Origin: Bacteroidales bacterium
GTDB taxonomy: Bacteria > Bacteroidota > Bacteroidia > Bacteroidales > UBA932
Direction: 5' to 3'
Length of the DNA: 64,000 nucleotides
Assembly (NCBI GenBank): GCA_017962235.1
Contig: JAGCVS010000009.1
Location: 62,001 to 126,000, forward strand
Every line of letters begins with the position of its first letter. Positions within the stretch are counted from its first letter, which is position 1. A program made the translations under genes and the position numbers. The notes under the pieces are model-generated. The model ran no database searches, had not been told where the DNA came from, and saw nothing but the letters and a program-made list of their open reading frames with translations. Shown here piece by piece: positions 8,832 through 15,722 of the stretch.

Positions 8832-10121
8832 TTAATTATTCGAATTGATGGCGTCGGAATATACCGCCTTCATCTTGGCGGCGGCGTTGTTCCACTTGAG
8901 GGTGCTGACCTCTTCGTAACCCTTCTCGCTGGCAACCTTGGCGATAGCCTCATAGTTGACCAGGGCGTAGATGGAATCGGCGAGGGCGTCGATGTCCCAG
9001 AAGTCCACCTTGATGGCGTGGCGGAGCACTTCTGCAACACCCGACTGCTTGGAGATGATGGTGGGTACGTTGCTTATCATCGCCTCCAGCGGCGAGATGC
9101 CGAACGGCTCCGATACCGACGGCATAACGTACACATCGGAATATGCGAACATCCGCTGCACGTCGGCACCGCGTAGGAAGCCGGTGAAGTGGAACTTGTC
9201 CGCCATGCCCAGCTGCGCCACGCGGCGCACGCTGCGGTTGAGCAAATCGCCGCTGCCCGCCATCACAAAGCGGACGTTGTCACAGCGGTCCAGCACCTTG
9301 CGGGCCGCCTCTATGAAATATTCGGGGCCCTTCTGCAGGGTGACGCGCCCCAGGAAGGTCACGACCTTCTCCTTTACGGTGCGGTTCACCTTGATGTCGC
9401 TGCGGCCGGAGAAATCCACCGCATTGTGCACTGTGACAACCTTGGCGGGGTCTATCCCGTAGCGGTTTATCACGATGTTGCGGGTCCAGTCGCTCACGGT
9501 TATCACGCGGTCTGCCTCGCGCATGCCGCGCTGCTCTATGTCGTACACCACGGTGTTGTAGTTCTCACCGTCGCGGTCAAACTCGGTAGCGTGTACGTGC
9601 ACCACCAGCGGCTTGCCGCTCACACGTTTGGCGGCGATGCCGGCCAGGTAGGTGAGCCAGTCGTGGGCGTGAATCACGTCAAAATCGTTCTCCGCGGCAA
9701 TCGCGCCGCCCACCATCGCATAGCGGGAAACCTCTTCCATGAGGTTGGCGCCGTACTTGCCGGAGAATTTGTATTTGCTGCGGAAGTGGGATGAGAATTC
9801 CATCGTCTGGAAATGACGCTCCTCCTCACTCAGCAGAGAATAGTCTTCAGGAGATATGTAGGGCATCAGGTTGCTCCCGACGCGCAGGAACTGGACTTTG
9901 CCCAGATAATCATCTATGTTGGTAAACGTGTCGTATACCGCTACGTCGCTGGCGTTTATGATGTGCGCTGCGCTCTGGTCCTCATCGCCGCTGGCGGAGG
10001 GCATCACAAACAGCACCTCCACACCGTTGGCGGCCAGACCTTTGGTGATTCCGTAGCAGGCGGTGCCAAGGCCGCCCGAAATGTGCGGGGGAAACTCCCA
10101 GCCGAACATTAGAACTTTCAT
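8832..10121 (-). CDS. GT4 family glycosyltransferase of the glycogen operon
   Basis: 429 residues with a two-Rossmann GT-B fold. The N-terminus MKVLMFGWEFPPHISGGLGT carries the glycine-rich loop seen in starch/glycogen synthase-like and GT4 enzymes. The C-terminal donor-binding part has VTFLGRVTLQKGPEYFI and the E-x7-E element EPFGISPLEAMI. It probably transfers glucose from a nucleotide sugar, either to start a glucan primer or to make a related oligosaccharide (inference from context). There is no signal peptide, so the enzyme is cytoplasmic. It lies 1 bp downstream of the debranching enzyme and 12 bp upstream of GH57. It could be an ADP- or GDP-glucose-dependent enzyme; the donor is not deducible. 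Confidence 0.88.
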   Translation of the reverse strand: MKVLMFGWEFPPHISGGLGTACYGITKGLAANGVEVLFVMPSASGDEDQSAAHIINASDVAVYDTFTNIDDYLGKVQFLRVGSNLMPYISPEDYSLLSEEERHFQTMEFSSHFRSKYKFSGKYGANLMEEVSRYAMVGGAIAAENDFDVIHAHDWLTYLAGIAAKRVSGKPLVVHVHATEFDRDGENYNTVVYDIEQRGMREADRVITVSDWTRNIVINRYGIDPAKVVTVHNAVDFSGRSDIKVNRTVKEKVVTFLGRVTLQKGPEYFIEAARKVLDRCDNVRFVMAGSGDLLNRSVRRVAQLGMADKFHFTGFLRGADVQRMFAYSDVYVMPSVSEPFGISPLEAMISNVPTIISKQSGVAEVLRHAIKVDFWDIDALADSIYALVNYEAIAKVASEKGYEEVSTLKWNNAAAKMKAVYSDAINSNN

Positions 10122-10122
10122 C

Positions 10123-12051
10123 TTATACCTCCTCTTTATATTTGTTGATGAGATACTCTACAGTAAGGATAGCGCCGGTGGCGGTGGCCGAATTTATGGC
10201 GCCGTGAGGGTTATGAGGCGGGTTGCCGTCGTAAAGTTCTGCAACCGCTCCGATACCGTGTATGGTCATGTCCTCAGCAAATCCCTTGATGGACTCGCGG
10301 GCCTCGCGGACAAATGCCTTGCCGTACAGCTTGAAGCCCGCCATAGCATAGTATTTGAGCAACCACGGGCGGGTGCTGCCGTTGTGGTAGGCAAGGTCAC
10401 GCTCGTGCTGGTTGCCGTCGTAGATACCCTTGAACAGCGGGTTCTTGGGGGTCAGGGTGCGGATGCCGCGGCTGGTGAGCAGGTCCTGACGGACGGAGCG
10501 GAACACCAGGTCCTGAACCTCCTCGCTTATGGGGCTGTAGGGGAGGCAGCATGCGAACAGCTGGTTGGGACGGGTGGACATGTTCTGGCCCCCCTCGTCT
10601 ATGTAGTCTGCCAGATGTCCGCGCTCTTCGCACCAGAACATCCCGTAGAAGTTGTGCTCTATCTTGTCTGCGATAGCGGTGTACAAATCCGCCATATCGC
10701 GGTTCTCGCCGTATTTGCGCTCCATTGCCGCCGCATAGCGCAGCGTGTTGTACCATATCGCGTTGGTCTCAACCTGATATCCGGCGCGCTCCGTTACGGG
10801 ACGGCCTTCGGTATATGCGTTCATCCAGGTGAGGGCTGTGCCGGGCAGGGAAGCCCAGAGAAGGCCGCTGTCGTGCAGCCTTACCTCGGGACGGCCGGCG
10901 ATATAACTGCCAAGGATGGCATTCACGGTGGCGCCGTATTTCTCCCATGCAGCTTTGGGACGGCCGGTGAAGCCAGTGAGCTCCTGTACCATCATAATCA
11001 GATCCAGCGGTGCGTCAACATCGTTGCAGGAACTCAGCAGGGCTGTGTTCCACTTCTCAATGAGGCCGTCCAGCACAGTCATGTACTGCTTTACATCGCC
11101 GGTGTTGTGAAGGATGATGCCGGAGGCGCAGAAGGCGGTGGCCCTCAAATCGCCCACGCCTAGCCATGAGAAGCCGCTGCTGATCTCGAGCCACTGGCGG
11201 TGGAACAGCAGGCGGGATGCGGCATGACGCAGGGTGGAATCAAAGTCGGGCAGGGTGCCTATAGCGCTCACCTCCCTTGCAAACTGGCGCTTGAACTGAG
11301 CCGGGTCGCAGGGGGCGGTGGATGCGGAAAAGATTATGCTCTCGCCCTTCTTGATGGGCATCTCGAAGTATCCGGGGGTGAAGAGATCCTCAGTGCAGTC
11401 AAAGCCGCGGCGGTACTCTTCAGGATAAGTTACGCCCATGTACCAGGAGGGATCGTCGTTAAAGGAGGTCTGCTTGCTGAGCTGCATATACAGCTTGGGA
11501 AGCACCTGGTAAAGCTTGTAAGCTTTGCCGTTCTCCACGTCCACTCCGCGGGTGTCGGCAATGGAGTTGCGGTTGGTGAGGGCGTGGATGCTGCGGAAAG
11601 AGAGCAGCGGACGCAGCCTCAGCGTGGTCTGGGAATGGGCGTCAAGCAAGGTGTATTTGATAAGGACCCTGTCCTCGTTTTCTACCATGAGAAGCTGCTT
11701 CTGGAGCTTGATGCCGCCGATATGGTAGGTGATGGTGGGGATGGGGTCGTTCTCGTAATCTACTATGTATTTGTGGCCGCGCGGCTCGAAGATCTTGCCG
11801 TAGCAGTGAATGCCCAGGTTGAACTCCTTGCCGTGCTGGATAAGGGTCTCGTCAAGCGAAGAGAGCAGGATGTGCCTGCGCCAGTTCATCTCCTCGATGG
11901 GGACCGCCAGCAGGCAGTGATACTTACGTGTGTTGCAGCAAACTATTGTGGTGTTCGCGTATGCACCGGTGCGGTTTGTGGTTATCAGCTCCCGCTTCAG
12001 GGAGTATTCCAGATTAACCAGTTCCGCTTTGTTGAATTTGAGATACGCCAT
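10123..12051 (-). CDS. Glycogen debranching enzyme (amylo-alpha-1,6-glucosidase, GH133 type)
   Basis: 642 residues. The N-terminal 270 form the beta-rich GDE_N domain that binds glycogen (RELITTNRTGAYANTTIVCC). The C-terminal GDE_C part is an (alpha/alpha)6 barrel with GLLWASLPGTALTWMNAYTE and the late motif LAYHNGSTRPWLLKYY, which corresponds to the conserved NGxxWPWL region. The enzyme removes alpha-1,6-linked branch stubs from glycogen in the cytoplasm so that the phosphorylase can continue. It is the first gene of the glycogen operon. A promoter with TAAATTTG lies 29 bp upstream, after which all four glycogen genes and ribF are packed with gaps of 12 bp or less. Confidence 0.92.
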   Translation of the reverse strand: MAYLKFNKAELVNLEYSLKRELITTNRTGAYANTTIVCCNTRKYHCLLAVPIEEMNWRRHILLSSLDETLIQHGKEFNLGIHCYGKIFEPRGHKYIVDYENDPIPTITYHIGGIKLQKQLLMVENEDRVLIKYTLLDAHSQTTLRLRPLLSFRSIHALTNRNSIADTRGVDVENGKAYKLYQVLPKLYMQLSKQTSFNDDPSWYMGVTYPEEYRRGFDCTEDLFTPGYFEMPIKKGESIIFSASTAPCDPAQFKRQFAREVSAIGTLPDFDSTLRHAASRLLFHRQWLEISSGFSWLGVGDLRATAFCASGIILHNTGDVKQYMTVLDGLIEKWNTALLSSCNDVDAPLDLIMMVQELTGFTGRPKAAWEKYGATVNAILGSYIAGRPEVRLHDSGLLWASLPGTALTWMNAYTEGRPVTERAGYQVETNAIWYNTLRYAAAMERKYGENRDMADLYTAIADKIEHNFYGMFWCEERGHLADYIDEGGQNMSTRPNQLFACCLPYSPISEEVQDLVFRSVRQDLLTSRGIRTLTPKNPLFKGIYDGNQHERDLAYHNGSTRPWLLKYYAMAGFKLYGKAFVREARESIKGFAEDMTIHGIGAVAELYDGNPPHNPHGAINSATATGAILTVEYLINKYKEEV

Positions 12052-12079
12052 ATAAATTTGAAACTTCTGTTTGAAGTCG

Positions 12080-12111
12080 CAAATTTAGCAAAAATCAGCG
12101 TCTTAACCCAA
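12080..12111 (-). promoter_or_regulatory. Promoter of the glycogen operon
   Basis: On the minus strand TAAATTTG (12087-12080) matches the Bacteroidetes -7 consensus TAnnTTTG exactly. A TTG (12111-12109) lies 21 bp upstream, at the -33 position. The promoter begins inside the last codons of tsaB, so the glycogen genes can be transcribed separately from the tsaB operon. Confidence 0.6.
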
Positions 12112-12807
12112 TATTTTTTTCTTATAGGTGCCGATTGTGAATTCTTTCAGGTAGAAGGGCTCCATATAGGCCGTATCTTCTAATTCAGAGGAGGTGAATT
12201 TGAGGTATGCAAGCTGCGACATATACTCCGCCAGAGGGCTGTACGGGGCAAAGATGGCGTTGCTGATTCCGCATGTATCCCTGAACTTTTCGCACCCGTT
12301 CCCGCAGAATAGAACGCGGCTGCCGGCGGGCAGTTCACTGTAAGAAGAACTGTCTAGGATTTTTGGCGAAATCTCTCCAGTGCGGATGCCGTTACCGTCA
12401 AAAACGGCCTGATAAACCTCCATACGGCGGGCGTCTATCATGGGGACGATGAAGTCCGGTTTTTCACCGCAGCCGGCTTTTCCCTGCGCTGCCAGAAGGT
12501 CCAGTGTACCCACACCTATGAGCGGAATGCCGGCGCCAAAGCAGAGCCCCTTGGCCATTGACACCCCCACGCGGAGCCCGGTATATGAGCCGGGGCCGCT
12601 GCTCACCGCCACTGCGGCGCAATCCTTCACCGTGAGGCCGTTGCGCTTAAGCAGTTCCTCAATCATGGGAGCCAGTCGGGAGGTCTGCATCCGCGGTTCT
12701 GACACAGTCTCGCTGTCAAGCGTTTTGCCGTTGCGTGACAGCGCCACGGAACAGATGTCAGTGCTGGTCTCTATCGCAAGAATCAGGATGTCTTTATCTG
12801 TGCTCAT
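12103..12807 (-). CDS. tsaB: tRNA threonylcarbamoyladenosine biosynthesis protein TsaB
   Basis: 234 residues of the ASKHA fold. TsaB is the inactive-paralog partner of TsaD in the complex that makes t6A at position 37 of ANN-decoding tRNAs. The N-terminal phosphate loop ILAIETSTDICSVALSRNGK and the conserved VSSGPGSYTGLRVGVSMAKG are present, and the length is right. Its start codon lies inside the adaptor gene (14-bp overlap), so it is translationally coupled to the peptide-export operon. mtaB, further along the window, acts on t6A37 in a later step. Confidence 0.95.
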   Translation of the reverse strand: MSTDKDILILAIETSTDICSVALSRNGKTLDSETVSEPRMQTSRLAPMIEELLKRNGLTVKDCAAVAVSSGPGSYTGLRVGVSMAKGLCFGAGIPLIGVGTLDLLAAQGKAGCGEKPDFIVPMIDARRMEVYQAVFDGNGIRTGEISPKILDSSSYSELPAGSRVLFCGNGCEKFRDTCGISNAIFAPYSPLAEYMSQLAYLKFTSSELEDTAYMEPFYLKEFTIGTYKKKILG

Positions 12808-13951
12808 CTTTGACTTTTATCTTGTCCCCCTCGCGGAGGTCTTTGGTGACAAGCTTGTACGGCCCGGATACTATCAGGTCCTCTTCACTGAGACCGTCGG
12901 TTATCTCTATCCTGCCGAAATCCTGTATTCCGCAGTCTACCGGGCGGGAGTGCACCCGCCGCTGCTTGTCCACGGTCCACACGGTTTCGAGGCCGTCGCT
13001 AATCACAACCGCCTGCAAAGGTACAGTTAAAATATCATTTTTGGAACCGGTATCTATCACTACCGATGCCGACATGCCGGGGCGCAGGTGTGAAACCCCT
13101 TTGGAATCAATGCCGATTCTCACTTCAAAGTCGGTGGATACGCCAGCCATGCCCGCTGCAGAGGCGCTCACCGCTATCCGGGTGACATGCCCTTCCAGCG
13201 GCGAAGCGGCGGCCGCATCGGCCTTGATTGTGGCACTGTCGCCGATTTTAATGCTGCCGATATCGTTCTCTCCGATCTGGACCACCAGTTCCATCTTGGA
13301 CAGGTCGGCGATGGTCAGAATCTCGGTGCCGGGCATGGTAGCGGTGCCCACGACCCGCTCTCCCGGCTTCACCGCCAGGGAGGTTATCGTGCCTTCTATC
13401 GGAGCGTAAATCAGCGTCTTCTCCAGTTCGCTGCTGGCCGCATCCAGAGAGGCCTGGGCAGCAGCGATCTGACATTCGCATTCCCCGGCGTGCGCCCTGG
13501 CGCTCTCCAGCTCAAGCTCCGCCTGCTCCTTCTGGGCGGCGGGGGCTGCATCGCTCTTGCAGAGCTGCTTCAACCGGTTGTATTCCATCTCTTTGAGCTT
13601 TAGCTCGCAGTTCTGCGCATCCCTCGCCTTCACCGCGCTCTCCAGAGCCGCCTCGCACCGCGTGATGGCCAGCAGATAGCTGTCCTGCCTGATTTTAAGA
13701 AGCAGGTCGCCCTTGTGCACCCGGTCGCCCTCTTCAAAACAAATTTCAACTATCTCGCCCGAAACGTCGGGAGAGATTTTTACCTCTTTCACGGGGCGGA
13801 TGCGGCCAAACGCCGATACCGTGCGGGATATGTCCCCTCTGAAAGGGTGCACCGCCTGCGCGGCTATGCCGTCGTCTTTGATGGGGATCAGCAGCGCCCC
13901 AATGATGATGACCAGCGAGGCGGCGACCCAGCTGAAGTGTTTCTTACTCAT
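12794..13951 (-). CDS. Periplasmic adaptor of the peptide exporter (HlyD/MacA-like membrane fusion protein)
   Basis: 385 residues. One N-terminal membrane segment (about 6-22, SWVAASLVIIIGALLIP) anchors it in the inner membrane. The biotinyl-lipoyl-like domain begins at about 58 (SPDVSGEIVEICFEEGDRVH), followed by a coiled-coil hairpin at roughly 95-165 rich in Glu, Lys, Ala and Gln, then the lipoyl return strand (YAPIEGTITSLAVKPGERV) and beta-barrel domains. It should bridge an inner-membrane transporter to the TolC-like channel. The gene overlaps tolC by 8 bp and tsaB by 14 bp. The nearest inner-membrane partner is the C39-ABC exporter upstream in the same operon, which supports a tripartite secretion machine. 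Confidence 0.88.
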   Translation of the reverse strand: MSKKHFSWVAASLVIIIGALLIPIKDDGIAAQAVHPFRGDISRTVSAFGRIRPVKEVKISPDVSGEIVEICFEEGDRVHKGDLLLKIRQDSYLLAITRCEAALESAVKARDAQNCELKLKEMEYNRLKQLCKSDAAPAAQKEQAELELESARAHAGECECQIAAAQASLDAASSELEKTLIYAPIEGTITSLAVKPGERVVGTATMPGTEILTIADLSKMELVVQIGENDIGSIKIGDSATIKADAAAASPLEGHVTRIAVSASAAGMAGVSTDFEVRIGIDSKGVSHLRPGMSASVVIDTGSKNDILTVPLQAVVISDGLETVWTVDKQRRVHSRPVDCGIQDFGRIEITDGLSEEDLIVSGPYKLVTKDLREGDKIKVKDEHR

Positions 13952-15233
13952 GCCAGATTTCTTTATATAATTCCATCAGTTTTACTTGGAACAGATACTT
14001 GCATCTGCACTGGAGCAGCTCGCTCCGGCTCCGGGTCAGGTCGTCCGCGGCCTGGAGCCAGTCAGAGGCCGATATCGCCCCCAACTCGTATTGCCGTCCT
14101 GAGGAGGCGAGCTTCTTTGCGCAGAACTCTTCCCGGGCACGGCCGGCGGCAATCTGCTGCGAGAGCGATATGCACTGCAATCGCATCTGGCCCCATTCGG
14201 ATAACGCATCCTCCTCTGCCTGGCGGACCCTTGCCCTGGATGCGTCCAGGTCGGCTTTGGCGGCAGCCACCTCAGCGGCCCGCCGGCCTCCGTCAAACAG
14301 CGGCACTACCATGCTGAGTGAGACAGAGGGGTTGCGGTTGCCGTCTACCTGCTCTTTGAAGGGGGCGCCGGCGGCATCGCTGTAATAGGTGCCGTATGCG
14401 GCTGAGACCCCTATTGTGGGGAAAACCGCCCCTCGGGCGGCCTTGAGCGCATACCGCGCGGCCTCTGCGTTTTCGCGGGCGGAGAGTACCCCGGGAGTTA
14501 CCACGGGGCCGGTCTCAGGGGGTGTACACGATTCGCACATCTCGGCCACGGCCAGGTCGGTTTCGAACGGCGCCGGGCAGCCAGTGAGCCGCCGCAGCTC
14601 CTGCATCCGGAGTGCCTCCTCTGCCTCTGACTGTGCAATCTGCGATTGGAGGTCGGCGGCGCGGGCTTCCATTTCCAGGATATCCTCGGTGCTGCGACGG
14701 CCGCAATCTACCTCTGTACGGATCTTTTCAAGTTGCAGTCGCACGCACTCCAGACTTTGCTGCAGTGAGACGGTGGTGAGCCGGGCGAGTACATTCCCCA
14801 GGTATGCCTTTGTAATGTCGCATTTCGCCTCCAGCTCCGCCTGAAGGATGTCATTCTCCGCCGCACGTGCCGCGGCACGCGAAGCGGCGTAGGTGTTCAG
14901 ACGGGCAAACCCGTCGAATATGGTAAACGACGCGCCGACAGAGGCACTGGTCTGTCGCGTAAGCCTGTTCTTCACTATGACAAGTTCCTGCATGTCGACG
15001 CTCCGTCCCCAATTGTAGTACTGATTGACGTGCAAATCAAGAGAGGGGAGCAGCTCTGAGAGGGATTGATACATCTGCGCCCTGGCCTTGCGGCCGGCAG
15101 CCTGCGCCGCCTGTAAGGAGATATTATTGGCCATGACTTGTGCCAGACAGCTGTCCAGGCTCCATACCGTATCCTGTCCCGGCGCGCCGATACACGCCAG
15201 GGATGCCAGCAGCAGAGTTACAATCCTTTTCAC
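13944..15233 (-). CDS. TolC family outer-membrane channel
   Basis: 429 residues with a signal peptide ending near GAPGQ. It shows the TolC duplicated layout of long helices (SLDSCLAQVMANNISLQAAQ near the N-terminus; AAEVAAAKADLDASRARVRQ in the second half). The protein should trimerise as an outer-membrane and periplasmic tunnel. The frame opens with GTG at 15231-15233 rather than ATG; a purine-rich GGGAG lies just upstream and no better in-frame ATG precedes it. It is 30 bp downstream of the second peptide gene and overlaps the adaptor gene by 8 bp, so it most likely exports the two peptides after the ABC transporter cleaves their leaders. Confidence 0.9.
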   Translation of the reverse strand: MKRIVTLLLASLACIGAPGQDTVWSLDSCLAQVMANNISLQAAQAAGRKARAQMYQSLSELLPSLDLHVNQYYNWGRSVDMQELVIVKNRLTRQTSASVGASFTIFDGFARLNTYAASRAAARAAENDILQAELEAKCDITKAYLGNVLARLTTVSLQQSLECVRLQLEKIRTEVDCGRRSTEDILEMEARAADLQSQIAQSEAEEALRMQELRRLTGCPAPFETDLAVAEMCESCTPPETGPVVTPGVLSARENAEAARYALKAARGAVFPTIGVSAAYGTYYSDAAGAPFKEQVDGNRNPSVSLSMVVPLFDGGRRAAEVAAAKADLDASRARVRQAEEDALSEWGQMRLQCISLSQQIAAGRAREEFCAKKLASSGRQYELGAISASDWLQAADDLTRSRSELLQCRCKYLFQVKLMELYKEIWHE

Positions 15234-15263
15234 CGCTCCCTCGCTCCGTTTGCCTCAGTCAGT

Positions 15264-15443
15264 TTACTCGACCATGCTGACCTGCGGCTTTCTCAGCGCC
15301 AGCAGGCCCAGGATGCATTTTACAACGAATCCTATTGCATAACCAATGTAGTACAGCGCATTCTGTGCGCTCTTGTCAACGCCGCCGGTTACAAGGCAGC
15401 ACTCCTTAAGGGAGACGGGCTCCAAAACAATGTTACGTTCCAT
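15264..15443 (-). CDS. Double-glycine-leader peptide with GxxxG motif (bacteriocin-like peptide 1)
   Basis: A 59-residue peptide if read from the ATG at 15441-15443; an ATG two codons upstream (15449) lies only 1 nt from a GGAGG site, so the inner start fits better. The leader (21 residues) ends in SLKECCLVTGG: Glu at -8, Val at -4 and Gly-Gly at -2/-1 match the C39-peptidase leader pattern. The predicted mature peptide is 38 residues, VDKSAQNALYYIGYAIGFVV then KCILGLLALRKPQVSMVE. It is hydrophobic in the middle, has a GYAIG (GxxxG) motif and one Cys. GxxxG is typical of two-peptide class IIb bacteriocins (family knowledge). It lies between the second peptide and the TolC gene, and the C39-ABC exporter gene is upstream. 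The killing or signalling role is inference; the target is unknown. Confidence 0.78.
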   Translation of the reverse strand: MERNIVLEPVSLKECCLVTGGVDKSAQNALYYIGYAIGFVVKCILGLLALRKPQVSMVE

Positions 15444-15450
15444 ACTCATT

Positions 15451-15455
15451 CCTCC
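15451..15455 (-). promoter_or_regulatory. Shine-Dalgarno site of peptide 1
   Basis: GGAGG on the minus strand lies 7 nt from the ATG at 15443 and only 1 nt from the ATG at 15449. It therefore favours the inner start of peptide 1. Clear Shine-Dalgarno sites are otherwise rare in this window, so this one may set a high translation rate. Confidence 0.6.
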
Positions 15456-15461
15456 CGTTCT

Positions 15462-15650
15462 TTAAAATGAAAACCCATCTTTGAGCCCCTTGAGCAGATG
15501 GGGGATGTAATCATCCAGAAAATCAATCACCTTGCGGATGATGGCCAGTATGCCGCCCACGTTGAATTCGGCGGCGATGCCTCCGCAGATACACAGCTCG
15601 GAAGAAGACAATCCCTCCAGAGCTGATCCACAAATTCTTTGTTCTTCCAT
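15462..15650 (-). CDS. Double-glycine-leader peptide, amphipathic (bacteriocin-like peptide 2)
   Basis: 62 residues. The 24-residue leader contains GLSSSELCICGG, close to the LSxxELxxIxGG pattern cut by C39 peptidases, although the ELxxIxGG spacing is one residue short. The predicted mature part is again 38 residues: IAAEFNVGGILAIIRKVIDF then LDDYIPHLLKGLKDGFSF. It has an N-terminal GG, then an amphipathic helix with alternating charges (RK, DDY, K, K). Leader cysteines at 20 and 22 mirror the CC in peptide 1. It starts 68 bp after the ABC exporter stop codon and ends 12 bp before the GGAGG site of peptide 1. Together the peptides look like a two-component secreted pair. No separate immunity gene is visible nearby. 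Confidence 0.75.
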   Translation of the reverse strand: MEEQRICGSALEGLSSSELCICGGIAAEFNVGGILAIIRKVIDFLDDYIPHLLKGLKDGFSF

Positions 15651-15670
15651 AGTAGTAATTGTTTAATCAT

Positions 15671-15703
15671 GTCTGCAACTTACGGGCGTGCAGACTTACG
15701 CCC
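15671..15703 (-). promoter_or_regulatory. Possible H-type pseudoknot in the leader of the peptide genes
   Basis: In minus-strand order, GGGCGT (15703-15698) pairs with ACGCCC (15689-15684), and GTCTGCA (15695-15689) pairs with TGCAGAC (15677-15671). The stems interleave as in an H-type pseudoknot. The first connecting loop is 2 nt (AA), the last is 6 nt, and one base is shared at the junction. The element ends 20 nt before the start codon of peptide 2. It could control translation, or act as two alternative hairpins. Confidence 0.4.
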
Positions 15704-15706
15704 TTG

Positions 15707-15722
15707 GTGAATGCGCATTCAC
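15707..15722. repeat. Perfect 16-bp palindrome over the exporter stop codon
   Basis: GTGAATGCGCATTCAC is self-complementary and contains the TGA stop of the ABC exporter. It could be a protein-binding site or an mRNA-processing hairpin separating exporter from peptide expression. Confidence 0.5.
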
